In this document: positions 54,101-63,885 of the stretch, piece by piece
How positions within the stretch are numbered: the first letter of the stretch is position 1
Layout of the letters: every line of letters begins with the position of its first letter
NCBI GenBank assembly: GCA_039028895.1
Contig: JBCCHF010000002.1
Coordinates: forward strand, 251,738-315,737
Source of the DNA: JAHDCJ01 sp039028895
GTDB lineage: Bacteria; Bacteroidota; Bacteroidia; Chitinophagales; Saprospiraceae
Length of the DNA: 64,000 bases
Reading direction: 5' to 3'
Position numbers and translations under genes: made by a program
Notes under the pieces: model-generated
Database searches by the model: none
What the model was told of the DNA's origin: nothing
What the model saw: only the letters and a program-made list of their open reading frames with translations

Positions 54101-56140
54101 TCAGGTTTTCCACAACCTAAGCAATAGAATTTCGATCAACAAGAACAATAGTGCCAATATAATACACCATTTCCAAAGCACAACACCTCTTTTTCTTTCT
54201 TCTATTTCAAGCGTAAGGTTGTCTTCCGTGCTTGCATCAATTACAGCAACATTTGCACCGGTAAAACCTGACAATTCTGCAATGGTGAAATAATCCAGTT
54301 CTGATTCTTTTCTGTCAAAATTGAAAGCAAAGTTTGACAAAGGCTGGTCATCTTCCAGAAACAGCTCAAAGAAGCCTGCTTCGTTAATTTGGTTATCGAC
54401 CCCAAGTAAAACTTTCGAACCGATATTTCTTTGTTCAGGAATGAACTCCCCTGTCCTGCCTTTGAGCTTGTAAACCATTTCATTACTGGTGATCCGGTTA
54501 TCAGTTTCCAGAACATTATCTTTCCCGATCGTGTAAGCGATTTTTGTATCCTGACCTCTTGAAAGGGCCATTTTGTAAATCATTGGAACGAAAATCTCTC
54601 CTGACCTGGCAAGATTACTGAAATCGACATTTAAGGGAGCAGTGCTTAAAAACAGATTACCTTTATCTCTTCTGTATTTCCCTAGGAATGTTCCTCCATC
54701 GCGATAACGCATAATGACTTCTTCATTCCTACTTCCAAACCCAGACAATTTGAAATTGGCTGTCGTAGCGGGCAATTTCAGATTGGCATTATCATTCTCA
54801 AAAACATCCTTAAAAATGAATTCTTCGGTATTAATGTAAGATACCGTTCTGTCTTTTTTCTCAAACATCTCGAATTCATTGGCATTAAATGCAGCACTAA
54901 AGCTTTTGTACGAAGCCAGGTTTGACGTCTCACCAGGAAAAACCAGGACATTTCCGCCATTTCTTACGAATTGGAGTAATTCGGATGTAAGTCCGGATGA
55001 AATAGAACCCAATTCATTTAAAATAATCAGTTGAAAATCCTTGAAGCTGGAGTAATCAATTCGGCCACTTTGGACATTATTAACCTTGAAATAGGAATTA
55101 TCCTGGAAAATGGCATCGAGGTAAGGGTTTGAAGCGACCTGGTTGACCACTAAAATCCGAACTTCCTCTTTTACATTAAATGCAAAATTATAGGTATCAT
55201 CGAATTGGACCGGGAAATCAGTTATTGATAGTTCTGCTTCGTGCCAACCGGTTTTCAAGATGGTAACATTAACGGTATCAAAAGCTGCAGATCTTGCTTT
55301 TACAGATAATGACCCAAGTGGCCTGACCTGACCATCCAAGTTTAGTGTTAGTCTGACGTCATCAACATCTTCATCAGAGAGATTACGCACTTTGACTAAC
55401 AGTCTGTTGGTCTGGTTAAGCATTTGCACAGGGGCTTCAAACCAGCAAGTATCAATATTCAAATTCTTTTTCTGGACAGATTGAAGAGGGACCAGATTGA
55501 ATTCAAAGGTGGTATCCACAAGGGTTTGGTCATCGAAGTCTGTAATATTTTTCTGGAAATCGGAAATCATGTAAAGCGATCGATTTTCCGCACCCCCTGA
55601 GTATAAAGCCTGTTTCTGACGGGCAATGACTTTTGAAAGTTCTTTAACAGATGGCCCAATTATGACTTCGTCGATCAAGCCTAGTGCATCTTCTTTACTG
55701 ACCAGCCGCTGGTGGCGCCTCTCAAAATCGTTGGTAAGTATTTGGAACTCATCATCAATCGAATAGGCAGAAACGATTTCGCGGGCTTTCTGCTTTGCCT
55801 TTTCCAACAAAGGGACGTCCTGGCTTAAAGAACTCATACTAAACGAGTTATCGATAAACAAGCTAATGGCTTGTTGACCTCTTTTCACTTCCGTATCTTT
55901 TTGAGGAATAAAAGGCTGGGCAAATGCCAACACCAGGAAGGTAACCGCCAAAATTCTGGAAAGTAGAACCAGGAGGTGTTTGAGTCTTGCTCTGGAACTC
56001 GTCTCTTCCTTTACTTCTCTAAGAAACCGAACATTGGTAAAATAGACTTTCTTGAATCGGCGGAAATAGAATAAATGAATTATTATCGGAATACCAATCG
56101 CCAAAAGGGCCCACAAAAAGGTTGGAAATAAAAAGCTCAT
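54101..56140 (-). CDS. BatA-like N-terminal/vWA membrane protein
   Basis: This 679-residue protein opens with the BatA N-terminal signature: MSFLFPTFLWALLAIGIPII, IHLFYFRRFKKVYFTNVRFL, and RARLKHLLVLLSRILAV with the second membrane helix. A vWA-like domain with ISLFIDNSFSMSS (MIDAS-like DNSFS) follows, then a large beta-rich region and a C-terminal membrane helix (VVLWKWCIILALLFLLIEIL). Relatives sit near BatB-E and MoxR genes and are linked to envelope stress, but here only the dihydroorotase-like gene is adjacent. It may anchor a partner protein in the inner membrane. Confidence 0.82.
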   Translation of the reverse strand: MSFLFPTFLWALLAIGIPIIIHLFYFRRFKKVYFTNVRFLREVKEETSSRARLKHLLVLLSRILAVTFLVLAFAQPFIPQKDTEVKRGQQAISLFIDNSFSMSSLSQDVPLLEKAKQKAREIVSAYSIDDEFQILTNDFERRHQRLVSKEDALGLIDEVIIGPSVKELSKVIARQKQALYSGGAENRSLYMISDFQKNITDFDDQTLVDTTFEFNLVPLQSVQKKNLNIDTCWFEAPVQMLNQTNRLLVKVRNLSDEDVDDVRLTLNLDGQVRPLGSLSVKARSAAFDTVNVTILKTGWHEAELSITDFPVQFDDTYNFAFNVKEEVRILVVNQVASNPYLDAIFQDNSYFKVNNVQSGRIDYSSFKDFQLIILNELGSISSGLTSELLQFVRNGGNVLVFPGETSNLASYKSFSAAFNANEFEMFEKKDRTVSYINTEEFIFKDVFENDNANLKLPATTANFKLSGFGSRNEEVIMRYRDGGTFLGKYRRDKGNLFLSTAPLNVDFSNLARSGEIFVPMIYKMALSRGQDTKIAYTIGKDNVLETDNRITSNEMVYKLKGRTGEFIPEQRNIGSKVLLGVDNQINEAGFFELFLEDDQPLSNFAFNFDRKESELDYFTIAELSGFTGANVAVIDASTEDNLTLEIEERKRGVVLWKWCIILALLFLLIEILLLRLWKT

Positions 56141-56443
56141 ACAGTTCTTTCAAAAAAGCTGCACAAAAATAGTCAAGAAATTGGACTGTGCCAACAGATT
56201 TAAATTTGCCTTAACAATCAATATATTTTCTATATGTCGTTTACAGGCAGCATTTGCTATTTCATTAAAAACGAAACAACCATTTTAACAGGTTATACGT
56301 TCATTAATAGTAAACTACACCATCATAACTCACACTGTCAACACAATGCAATAATTATTATCTTGTGATACAGTGATAATAGAAATTCTTCGGGATGTTT
56401 TCCGAATCACCTTATTTTCAATTTTTCAAGGGTATTTTCAAAT
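56141..56443. other. 303-bp divergent intergenic region
   Basis: AT-rich and between the BatA and T9SS type B genes. ATTATTATCTTGTGATACAG and nearby TAGAAATTC could form a weak plus-strand promoter, but no full consensus match was found. No coding frame, tRNA or repeat seen. Confidence 0.3.
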
Positions 56444-59185
56444 ATGAGGAAACTCCTACTTCCATTAATCCTTTTTCTTTCTTTGCTAGCGATCGATGCA
56501 TATGGCACGCACAATCGTGCAGGTGAAATCACTTACGAGCAATTAGGCCCCTTAACATTCAGGGCAACAATTACAACCTATACCAAAACGTCTTCTGTTC
56601 CTGCAGACCGCGATAGTCTTACTTTGTGCTGGGGCGATGGATCGTGTGAATGGGTATTAAGGGTTAATGGTGCTCCCGGCTCTAATGGGGTTCCTCAAGG
56701 AGAACCGCTACCTAATAATATCAAATTCAACCAGTATATTGCCGTACATACTTATCCTGCAAGGGCTACGTATACGATGTCAATGACCGATCCCAACAGG
56801 AATGGCGACATATTAAATGTCAATCCACCTAACTCTGATCAGATCCCGTTTCATCTTTTTACAAAGTTGTTCATTCTAAATCCTCAATTTCAGGGGACTA
56901 ATGATACACCTGTCCTCTTGCAGCCACCTATTGATAATGGGAATGTCGGAGAACCATTTATACATAATCCGAACGCTACAGACAGTGAAGGAGACAGTCT
57001 CGCTTATCGGCAGATTATTCCCCTAATGGATACCAATACCATTGTGGACCCCTATTTTTACCCTGAAGAGATTATCCCAGGCCCCGATAACCAAACTTTC
57101 CTGAACCAGTTTACAGGAGAATTTTCATGGTTAGTTCCTCAGAAGAAAGGTGAATACAACGTTGCTTTTCTCATTGAAGAATACCGCAATCAACAGCTGA
57201 TCAGTTGTGTGGTACGTGATATGCAAATTACGATCCTGGAAGAAGACAACCGACCTCCGACACTTGAAACTATTCAGGAAATATGTGTAGTCGCTGGAGA
57301 TACCGTAGAATTTGATGTCATTGCAGATGACCCCGATGATGGTCAATTGGTCCAACTCAGTACAACTGGCGGACCCTATAATGAGCCAATTAGTCCCGCC
57401 CAGTTCCTTGCTCCGCCAGGATTTCAGCCACCCCCCATTACGGGGACCTTCTTTTGGGCAACAGATTGCGACCATATCCAGGATCAGTATTACCAAGTTG
57501 TCTTTAAAGCTGAGGATAACTACAAAGATTCACTTGGTCTTTCTACCCAAAGAACGGTTCGGATTAAAGTTATAGCTCCTCCTCCTGAAAATCCAGAAGC
57601 TGTTGCAGGAAGTGGTGAAGTTACGATCAATTGGGATGCGCCTTATGCCTGTGAAAACCTGGGCGAAAGGTTCAGAGGTTTTTCTGTCTGGCGTAAGGAA
57701 TGTGAAGATAATTTTGATCCGGACAGTTGTCAAACGGGTCTTGCAGGTTCCGGTTACACCCTTATTGCCGAAGACATTCTGGATCTGGAATCCAGCGGGG
57801 ACAGCTATTTCTACATTGATCCGGATGTAGAACGTGGGCGCTGTTATTGTTATCGACTTTTGGCCAACCTGGCAGAGATTAATGATGTCGGTTTCCCCTT
57901 CAATTTTGTGGAATCCTTGGCCTCAGAACCTGTATGTGTTCAGTTAGCTCGAGATTTACCCTTGATTACAAATGTTGATGTCGAAGAAACAGACATTGGC
58001 ACAGGGGAAATATTTGTCCAATGGTCTAAACCCAATCCGGAAGATCTTGATACCATTCAAAATGCAGGGCCCTACGTTTACAAAGTTTACCGATCAGAAG
58101 GATTAACTTTTGCGCCTCCAGGGCAGTTGGCCTACACTACTGTTGCCAATGAGTTTTGGCAAGCTAATGACACTAATTTTGTCGATCAGGATCTAAACAC
58201 CTTACAGAGGCCATATTCCTATAATGTTGCTTTTTTAGTTGGTCTGGATGACTCTCTTGGTATCACGAATGATGCCTCTTCAGTTTTTCTTACTGTTAAT
58301 TCCAGTGATATGGTAAACAACCTGTCATGGGAAGAAAATGTACCCTGGACAAATACTGATTACGTGGTCTTCAGGTTTGAGGAAAGTTCAATGATGTTTG
58401 AATCCCTGGATACGGTGCAGGTGCAGGCTTATTCAGACGAAGGACTCATCAATGGTCAGGAGTACTGTTATTATATAGAAAGTATTGGTACAATGGGTGT
58501 GCCTGGGATAATTGATCCGATTTTAAATAAATCACAGGAAACATGTGGAACGCCAAGAGATACTATTCCTCCTTGTCCACCCGAGTTAGAGGTAACCAAT
58601 AACTGCGATACCGCAGATGAGAGCACACCTGTAGAAAACTTCTTCAACGATCTCAGCTGGACCAATCCTAACCTGACATGTGCATCTGATGTTGAGCAAT
58701 ACAATATCTATTATGCTGCGACACCTTCTGCATCATTTGGTTTGATTGAGACCATTCCAACGGCTGATATTACAACGTATCAACATCAACCTGGATTGAC
58801 AGTTGCCGGCTGCTATTCCGTCACAGCGGTAGATTCTGTAGGCAATGAATCGATCTTTAGTAATGTCGTTTGTGTGGACAACTGTCCAATTTATACTTTA
58901 CCTAACGTATTTACTCCAAATGGCGATGATGCCAATGAGTTATTCATACCATTCCCTTACCGCTTCATTGCCAGGATTGAGATGAAGATCTTTAACAGAT
59001 GGGGACAACTGGTATTCCAAACCGAAGATCCAGACATTAATTGGGATGGTACCAACATTGGTGGCAACCCACTGGAAGAAGGAGTTTATTTTTATACGGC
59101 TGAAGTATTTGAAGATCGCGTCGATGGTATTAGTCGAAGACCTGAACCTTTAAGTGGTTACATTCATTTAATCAGAGGACGATAA
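56444..59185 (+). CDS. secreted protein with T9SS type B (CHU_C) sorting domain
   Basis: The 913-residue protein has signal peptide LLLPLILFLSLLAIDAYG. Ig-like and fibronectin-type-III-like beta domains follow; one has AVAGSGEVTINWDAPYACEN, and there are several Cys pairs. The last 85 residues are the gliding-motility-associated type B domain: PNVFTPNGDDANELFIPF, MKIFNRWGQLVFQTED and WDGTNIGGNPLEEGVYFYTAE. Type B cargoes are exported by T9SS and often fixed at the surface by SprF-like partners. The riboflavin synthase gene starts 10 bases after its stop, so cotranscription is possible. Confidence 0.88.
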   Translation: MRKLLLPLILFLSLLAIDAYGTHNRAGEITYEQLGPLTFRATITTYTKTSSVPADRDSLTLCWGDGSCEWVLRVNGAPGSNGVPQGEPLPNNIKFNQYIAVHTYPARATYTMSMTDPNRNGDILNVNPPNSDQIPFHLFTKLFILNPQFQGTNDTPVLLQPPIDNGNVGEPFIHNPNATDSEGDSLAYRQIIPLMDTNTIVDPYFYPEEIIPGPDNQTFLNQFTGEFSWLVPQKKGEYNVAFLIEEYRNQQLISCVVRDMQITILEEDNRPPTLETIQEICVVAGDTVEFDVIADDPDDGQLVQLSTTGGPYNEPISPAQFLAPPGFQPPPITGTFFWATDCDHIQDQYYQVVFKAEDNYKDSLGLSTQRTVRIKVIAPPPENPEAVAGSGEVTINWDAPYACENLGERFRGFSVWRKECEDNFDPDSCQTGLAGSGYTLIAEDILDLESSGDSYFYIDPDVERGRCYCYRLLANLAEINDVGFPFNFVESLASEPVCVQLARDLPLITNVDVEETDIGTGEIFVQWSKPNPEDLDTIQNAGPYVYKVYRSEGLTFAPPGQLAYTTVANEFWQANDTNFVDQDLNTLQRPYSYNVAFLVGLDDSLGITNDASSVFLTVNSSDMVNNLSWEENVPWTNTDYVVFRFEESSMMFESLDTVQVQAYSDEGLINGQEYCYYIESIGTMGVPGIIDPILNKSQETCGTPRDTIPPCPPELEVTNNCDTADESTPVENFFNDLSWTNPNLTCASDVEQYNIYYAATPSASFGLIETIPTADITTYQHQPGLTVAGCYSVTAVDSVGNESIFSNVVCVDNCPIYTLPNVFTPNGDDANELFIPFPYRFIARIEMKIFNRWGQLVFQTEDPDINWDGTNIGGNPLEEGVYFYTAEVFEDRVDGISRRPEPLSGYIHLIRGR

Positions 59186-59195
59186 ATATTTCTCG

Positions 59196-59804
59196 ATGTT
59201 CACCGGAATTATTGAAGCTTCTGGCAAAGTAGAGGCAATTGAAAAAGAGGGTACTAATTTTCATATTAGGATTTCCTCCCCTATCTCAAATGAGCTTAAG
59301 ATTGATCAAAGTCTTTCCCATAACGGGGTCTGTCTTACAGTAGTTGAACTTGGCGAATTATGGCATAAAGTCACTGCTGTAGACGAAACCATGAACCGGA
59401 CCAGTTTCAAAGGATTGGCAGAAGGTGATGAAATTAACCTCGAAAGAGCCATGATAGCTGGAGCAAGGCTTGACGGGCATATCGTGCAAGGTCACGTCGA
59501 TGGTGTTGCTTCCTGTTCCTCAATAAAAGACGAAGACGGTAGTTGGTTATTTACTTTCGAATATGTCGGAAAAACTGATCAGGTTCTTGTAGACAAAGGC
59601 TCAGTTTGTGTTAATGGCGTTAGTTTAACAGTGGTTAACCCAAATGAAGTTGGTTTTTCAGTAGCTATTATTCCGTATACTTATGAGCACACCAATTTTA
59701 AACAACTGGAAGTTGGCGATATCGTAAATATCGAATTTGATATTATCGGGAAGTACATTGCAGGTTATCTGCAACAATATCTCCAGAACACAAAACTTGG
59801 CTAG
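59196..59804 (+). CDS. ribE: riboflavin synthase, alpha chain
   Basis: The protein has 202 residues with two lumazine-binding repeats. The first begins MFTGIIEASGKVEAIEKEG and contains SHNGVCLTVVE; the second contains LDGHIVQGHVDGVASCSSIK and VDKGSVCVNGVSLTVVNP. Both carry the conserved G.CLTV / GVSLTV strands, and the first has the FTGI start used for the trimer interface. It converts two 6,7-dimethyl-8-ribityllumazine molecules into riboflavin. It is complete and cytoplasmic, and converges on the beta-barrel gene with four bases between stops. Confidence 0.97.
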   Translation: MFTGIIEASGKVEAIEKEGTNFHIRISSPISNELKIDQSLSHNGVCLTVVELGELWHKVTAVDETMNRTSFKGLAEGDEINLERAMIAGARLDGHIVQGHVDGVASCSSIKDEDGSWLFTFEYVGKTDQVLVDKGSVCVNGVSLTVVNPNEVGFSVAIIPYTYEHTNFKQLEVGDIVNIEFDIIGKYIAGYLQQYLQNTKLG

Positions 59805-59808
59805 TTCT

Positions 59809-60660
59809 TTATTCCCACTTTGCGTAAACCCCAAGATTCAATGAAGGCGACCTGGGAACAAGATTTCCACTTGCAGCACCTCCGAAGGCTGCAGACACCC
59901 CAATAAGATCAGTTATCTGTCCGAGTACTTTAAACCCATATGCGACATATTGTTGATCATTAAGGTAGAGTCCGGTTTCAATATTCTGGATTGGATCAAA
60001 CCTGTTACCATCCTTAAATGAGGTCAGGACATCAAGAAAAACGGCCAATGTAACTCTATCGAAGAAAGTATAACCGCCTTCAAGTCCAGTTTTAAAATAT
60101 GAGCTGTAAGAACCTGTTCTGAACCCACCACCAACATATCCAAAAACGTACCCGTCATCAATGCCGGTTCCTATACTTATCAATGATTGAAGTCCCCATG
60201 TGTCGAATCCTGTTCTTAATCCTGTTGGCTGATCGAAACTTCCTGTTCCTAATTCTCCTTTCACTTGAACTGAGAGTTCAAATTTTCCGGAGTACAGTTT
60301 TTGTCGAACACCAATTTCGATATTCCCAAAGCCAAACAGCGTGCCATCCTGAATAGAAATTGGTAAATCCGCTACATCAGATGAATCTCCTGCCTGGACA
60401 ATTTTTAGAGGGACAGCAAGAATAATTGTTGTTTTATCGCGAATTCCATACTCCCCATAAAGCTGGATGGTTTTATCGCTAATCTCACGTGAGGTATTGA
60501 ATGATTCACCATCTTGTGTGTAGATGGAAGAGTATTTTGGTATGGATGTTAATCCCAGCTGAGCGAACCCGCCACCTTTTGGCTGTGTCCATGCACTCTG
60601 TGCGAAGGCGAATGTTGTCAAAAAAATAAAACAACCGAGTGTAAATATTATTCGAAGCAT
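59809..60660 (-). CDS. outer membrane beta-barrel-like protein
   Basis: The 283-residue protein has signal peptide IIFTLGCFIFLTTFAFAQ. The mature part alternates short amphipathic strands rich in Gly, Tyr and Phe (GGFAQLGLTSIPKY, IQLYGEYGIRDKTTIILAV, FGNIEIGVRQKLY, YVFGYVGGGFRTGSYSSYF, SLNLGVYAKWE) with tight turns. This is the pattern of a monomeric outer-membrane barrel of 10-14 strands. The last residue is Glu, not the usual Phe. Substrate or function unknown. The gene may be the last of an operon with the AAG and DapA genes. Confidence 0.65.
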   Translation of the reverse strand: MLRIIFTLGCFIFLTTFAFAQSAWTQPKGGGFAQLGLTSIPKYSSIYTQDGESFNTSREISDKTIQLYGEYGIRDKTTIILAVPLKIVQAGDSSDVADLPISIQDGTLFGFGNIEIGVRQKLYSGKFELSVQVKGELGTGSFDQPTGLRTGFDTWGLQSLISIGTGIDDGYVFGYVGGGFRTGSYSSYFKTGLEGGYTFFDRVTLAVFLDVLTSFKDGNRFDPIQNIETGLYLNDQQYVAYGFKVLGQITDLIGVSAAFGGAASGNLVPRSPSLNLGVYAKWE

Positions 60661-60685
60661 AGTAAAACTGTTTTATTTGAAATTA

Positions 60686-61294
60686 TCATTTTGCCGGACT
60701 GGTCCAGGGAGATCCTTTTATCCTAAACCGCCATGGTTTTTTTATGTATTCTTCAGCATAATCTATCCCAACCCTGGGACTGGCTAGAATGTTTTTCTCT
60801 GGAACAACTACTCCCCTATCTTCTATCCAAACCACGTTTCCTGTTAAAGATAAGCCGTTGTGCTCCCTGTTTAATCCCATTGCCTCCGCCAGACATCCAG
60901 GACCTGCAGTGAGCCTGTACGCCTTTTCTTTCATCTTTCTTCTGCCTAGCATAACATTGATCCCTTCAAGTGGTTCAACGCCTCTGATCAAAATAGCATG
61001 TGGTATTCCGGCTCGACCGGTTACAACATTGAACATTTGGTGAATACCGTAACAAAGGTAAATATAACTTAAACCTCCCTCTTCAAACATCACTTTTGTG
61101 CGATCAGTTTTTCGATTATTATAGGCATGACTAGCTTTATCTGCCGGCCCGATATAGGCTTCGGTTTCTACAATTTTTCCAGTGGTTTTTTCTCCATTAG
61201 TCTCTGTTACCAGAACTTTACCCAGTAGTTGCTTTGCAAGCCATAAAGTTTCAGAACTCGTATAAAAAGCTTTGTCCAATTTTGCGAAAGACAT
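60686..61294 (-). CDS. DNA-3-methyladenine glycosylase (AAG/MPG family)
   Basis: This 202-residue protein matches the AAG family throughout: LAKQLLGKVLVTETNG, the catalytic Glu in GKIVETEAYIGPADKASHAY, DRTKVMFEEGGLSYIYLCYG, and LIRGVEPLEGINVMLGRRKM with LTAGPGCLAEAMGL. It removes alkylated purines from DNA and starts base excision repair. It is cytoplasmic and complete. Its ATG is two bases from the dapA stop on the same strand, so it belongs to that operon. Confidence 0.93.
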   Translation of the reverse strand: MSFAKLDKAFYTSSETLWLAKQLLGKVLVTETNGEKTTGKIVETEAYIGPADKASHAYNNRKTDRTKVMFEEGGLSYIYLCYGIHQMFNVVTGRAGIPHAILIRGVEPLEGINVMLGRRKMKEKAYRLTAGPGCLAEAMGLNREHNGLSLTGNVVWIEDRGVVVPEKNILASPRVGIDYAEEYIKKPWRFRIKGSPWTSPAK

Positions 61295-61296
61295 GC

Positions 61297-62190
61297 TTAT
61301 TGAGGCTTAGCTGTTTGGAGGGTACTAATTGCTGATTGCAAGGCCTGTTTGGTGGTTTCAGAAATAGACACTAATGGTAACCGAAGTTCTGATGAACAAA
61401 TGCCTAGGGTTTCAAGTGCATATTTAACACCTCCCGGGTTACCATCAACAAATAGTAAATCGATAATATCCATTAAGGCATAATGGTTTGGCCGGGCTTT
61501 TCCAAAATGGCCATCGAGTCCATGCCTTACCATCTCAGAGTATTCTTTTGGAAATGCATTTGCTACGACAGAGATGAGGCCATCACCACCAAATCCCAGC
61601 ATTGGCAGGGTTAAAACGTCGTCACCTGATAGCAAAAGGAAGTTTTCCGGCCTGTCTCTAACGATCTCCATACACTGCACCATATCTCCAGATGCCTCTT
61701 TTACTGCAATGAACTTTGAGCTGGCTTTTGCTAATCTAACAGTCGTTTGAGCTGTCATATTTGAACTTGTCCTTCCGGGAACATTGTAGAGGATAATTGG
61801 GCGTGGCGCTACAGACTCCAGCGCCATAAAATGTTGAAATATGCCTTCCTGAGTTGGTTTATTGTATGAGGGACTGGCCGAGAGAATGGCTTGATAACCT
61901 TTAAAATGGAATGCTTTAACTGCTTCAAGCAAACTGGCTGTATTATTGCCACCGAAGCCTGCTACAAGTGGTACTCTTCCTTTAACAACGACTGCAGTAA
62001 ATTCAAGAATTTGAAGTTTCTCCTTTTCTGAAAGGGTTACTGCTTCTCCGGTTGTTCCCAGTGAAACCAGGAATTCTACCTTTCCGGAAAGGGTATGTTC
62101 AATTACTTTTTCGAGTCCATCAAAATCTATTTCCCCATTCCTGAATGGGGTTACAAGTGCAACTCCGGTACCACGAAATTCATTGATCAT
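61297..62190 (-). CDS. dapA: 4-hydroxy-tetrahydrodipicolinate synthase (DapA)
   Basis: The 297-residue aldolase-fold protein opens with FRGTGVALVTPFRNGEIDF. Phosphate-binding-like GTTGEAVTLSEKEK, the catalytic Tyr in PIILYNVPGRTSSNM, the Schiff-base Lys in KFIAVKEASGDMVQCME and SGDDVLTLPMLGFGGDGLISV are all present. It condenses pyruvate with aspartate semialdehyde in the lysine and diaminopimelate pathway. The start overlaps the stop of the upstream DUF6913-like gene by 11 bases, which indicates translational coupling. Confidence 0.95.
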   Translation of the reverse strand: MINEFRGTGVALVTPFRNGEIDFDGLEKVIEHTLSGKVEFLVSLGTTGEAVTLSEKEKLQILEFTAVVVKGRVPLVAGFGGNNTASLLEAVKAFHFKGYQAILSASPSYNKPTQEGIFQHFMALESVAPRPIILYNVPGRTSSNMTAQTTVRLAKASSKFIAVKEASGDMVQCMEIVRDRPENFLLLSGDDVLTLPMLGFGGDGLISVVANAFPKEYSEMVRHGLDGHFGKARPNHYALMDIIDLLFVDGNPGGVKYALETLGICSSELRLPLVSISETTKQALQSAISTLQTAKPQ

Positions 62191-62725
62191 CCCGGTTAAT
62201 TATGTTTAAAAGGTAATCGACTTGTTTGGTAAATGTCTTTAGGTCCTGGCTTTCAGGGTTATCGATCATAAGATCGTAACAATGTTGTTTATCATCTCTG
62301 AATAATCCAACCCGCATATGAGCTTTTGATAATGCAGAAACATATTCCAGTTGAGGAGCGGGTTGAAGATGAAGGCTGATTAGAATATCAAAAGGTGTAT
62401 TAATAAAAGCTTCAACATCCTTACTTTTTGGGATCCAGAACCAGGTTAGATTTTTTTTATTGAAGTATTTAAAGATGACGTTGTTGTGTGGCTGTTTATC
62501 ATCAAAGTAACCAAGAATCTCAACTTTTTTGTCTTGTTTTATCAATGTTTCCCTGTATTCATTGACAAAAACCTGATTCTCTGGTCTTGAGGCATCAAAG
62601 AGGATACCTATTCGTCTGGCATCTGCAAAGTTTTTTGATTCTCTTTGCACTTTAAGATGTTTCATCCTCTGTCCGAGGATGTAACGGTGCATATTTACCC
62701 GCAAACTCCTTAAACCTTGTACCAT
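62180..62725 (-). CDS. DUF6913-like conserved Bacteroidota protein
   Basis: This 181-residue protein has a basic N-terminus (MHRYILGQRMKHLKVQRES), then a Rossmann-like alternation of strands and helices: RIGILFDASRPENQVFVNEY, VEILGYFDDKQPHNNVIF, FDILISLHLQPAPQLEYVS and HMRVGLFRDDKQHCYDLMID. Proteins of this shape next to dapA in Bacteroidota are placed in DUF6913. No catalytic motif is evident. It overlaps the dapA start, so a role in the same unit is likely but unproven. Gene order and overlap are conserved from memory. Confidence 0.72.
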   Translation of the reverse strand: MVQGLRSLRVNMHRYILGQRMKHLKVQRESKNFADARRIGILFDASRPENQVFVNEYRETLIKQDKKVEILGYFDDKQPHNNVIFKYFNKKNLTWFWIPKSKDVEAFINTPFDILISLHLQPAPQLEYVSALSKAHMRVGLFRDDKQHCYDLMIDNPESQDLKTFTKQVDYLLNIINRDDQ

Positions 62726-62792
62726 AATTCATTAACCCAAATGTCGGGGAAGTATTCAAACAGAAGCTGCAAATTTCTGAAATTTTCGCAGA

Positions 62793-63761
62793 TTAAGTTC
62801 CTTTTTCATCAACTTTATCGAAAAAGCCCATTTTCCCAAACTTCTCAATCCTCATTTCAACTCTTTCATCCGGATCAATTGACTGTAATTCCGAAATTTC
62901 CTTCTTAATGTGACGTTTGAGAAGTTTTACCATTTCATCTGGTGCAAAATGTGCACCACCTAATGGTTCTTTTATAATTCCATCAATCAGACCAAACTCT
63001 AACATGTGGTTAGCCGTCAATTTTAAGGCATCAGCAGCTTGCTCCTTAAAATCCCAGCTGCGCCAAAGAATCGACGAACAGGATTCCGGGGAAATTACTG
63101 AATACCACGTGTTTTCCATCATATAAATTCTGTCTCCTACTCCAATTCCAAGTGCTCCACCTGAAGCTCCTTCTCCGATGACAATACAAATGATTGGTAC
63201 TTTCAGCAATGTCATTTCGTAAAGATTACGAGCGATGGCCTCTGCCTGTCCTCGTTCCTCTGCCTCCAGTCCTGGGTAAGCACCAGGAGTATCAATCAGA
63301 CAAACTACCGGGATATTAAATCGCTCAGCCATCTTCATTAACCGGAGTGCTTTACGATATCCTTCAGGGTTTGCCATACCAAAATTACGGTATTGACGCA
63401 TTTTAGTATTGACTCCTTTCTGATGCCCTATGAACATCATGGTTTGCCCATCTATACTTCCCAATCCTCCAACAATTGCTTTATCATCTTTGAAATTTCG
63501 ATCGCCGTGTAATTCGACGAATCGTTTACACATTTTTTCAATGTAGTGTAAAGTGTAGGGTCTGTCAGGGTGTCTTGACAACTGGACTTTTTGCCATCCT
63601 GTTAAGCTCGAATAAATATCCTTCCTGGCAGCTTTTATCTTCGTTTCTAGCTGACTAATGGAATCTGAAACATCCACATCACCAGCTTCTCCAACTTTTT
63701 TTAGATTATCTAGTTGAGCGTATAATTCCTCAATCGGTTTTTCAAATTCTAAAAAGACCAT
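62793..63761 (-). CDS. accA: acetyl-CoA carboxylase carboxyltransferase subunit alpha
   Basis: This 322-residue protein matches AccA from end to end. N-terminal helices (LEFEKPIEELYAQL) lead to RPYTLHYIEKMCKRFVELHG, the biotin/CoA site region QKGVNTKMRQYRNFGMANPE, LIDTPGAYPGLEAEERGQAE, and VIGEGASGGALGIGVGDRIY with MMENTWYSVISPESCSSILW. It transfers the carboxyl group from biotin to acetyl-CoA, the first step of fatty acid synthesis. A perfect promoter lies 24 bases upstream. It precedes the DUF6913-dapA-AAG unit on the same strand with a 67-base gap. Confidence 0.97.
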   Translation of the reverse strand: MVFLEFEKPIEELYAQLDNLKKVGEAGDVDVSDSISQLETKIKAARKDIYSSLTGWQKVQLSRHPDRPYTLHYIEKMCKRFVELHGDRNFKDDKAIVGGLGSIDGQTMMFIGHQKGVNTKMRQYRNFGMANPEGYRKALRLMKMAERFNIPVVCLIDTPGAYPGLEAEERGQAEAIARNLYEMTLLKVPIICIVIGEGASGGALGIGVGDRIYMMENTWYSVISPESCSSILWRSWDFKEQAADALKLTANHMLEFGLIDGIIKEPLGGAHFAPDEMVKLLKRHIKKEISELQSIDPDERVEMRIEKFGKMGFFDKVDEKGT

Positions 63762-63784
63762 AGTAGGTTGCGATTATTCGAAGG

Positions 63785-63814
63785 CAAAAATAGTAAGGTT
63801 TTTTTAATATGCAA
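63785..63814 (-). promoter_or_regulatory. Bacteroidota promoter of accA
   Basis: On the minus strand TTG (63814-63812) is followed after 19 bases by TATTTTTG (63792-63785), an exact TTG-N19-TAnnTTTG match. ATG 63761 lies about 23 bases downstream of the -7 element. Confidence 0.7.
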
Positions 63815-63885
63815 TTCTAAACTTCTAATATGCAATCTGCCATCCCCATGTTAATGCAGATTGCAGATTGCTCATTATTATTCAT

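Noticed and set aside
63823..63871. GCAATCTGC / GCAGATTGC inverted repeat as a terminator
   Set aside because: No T-run follows on either strand; recorded only as a repeat near the accA promoter.
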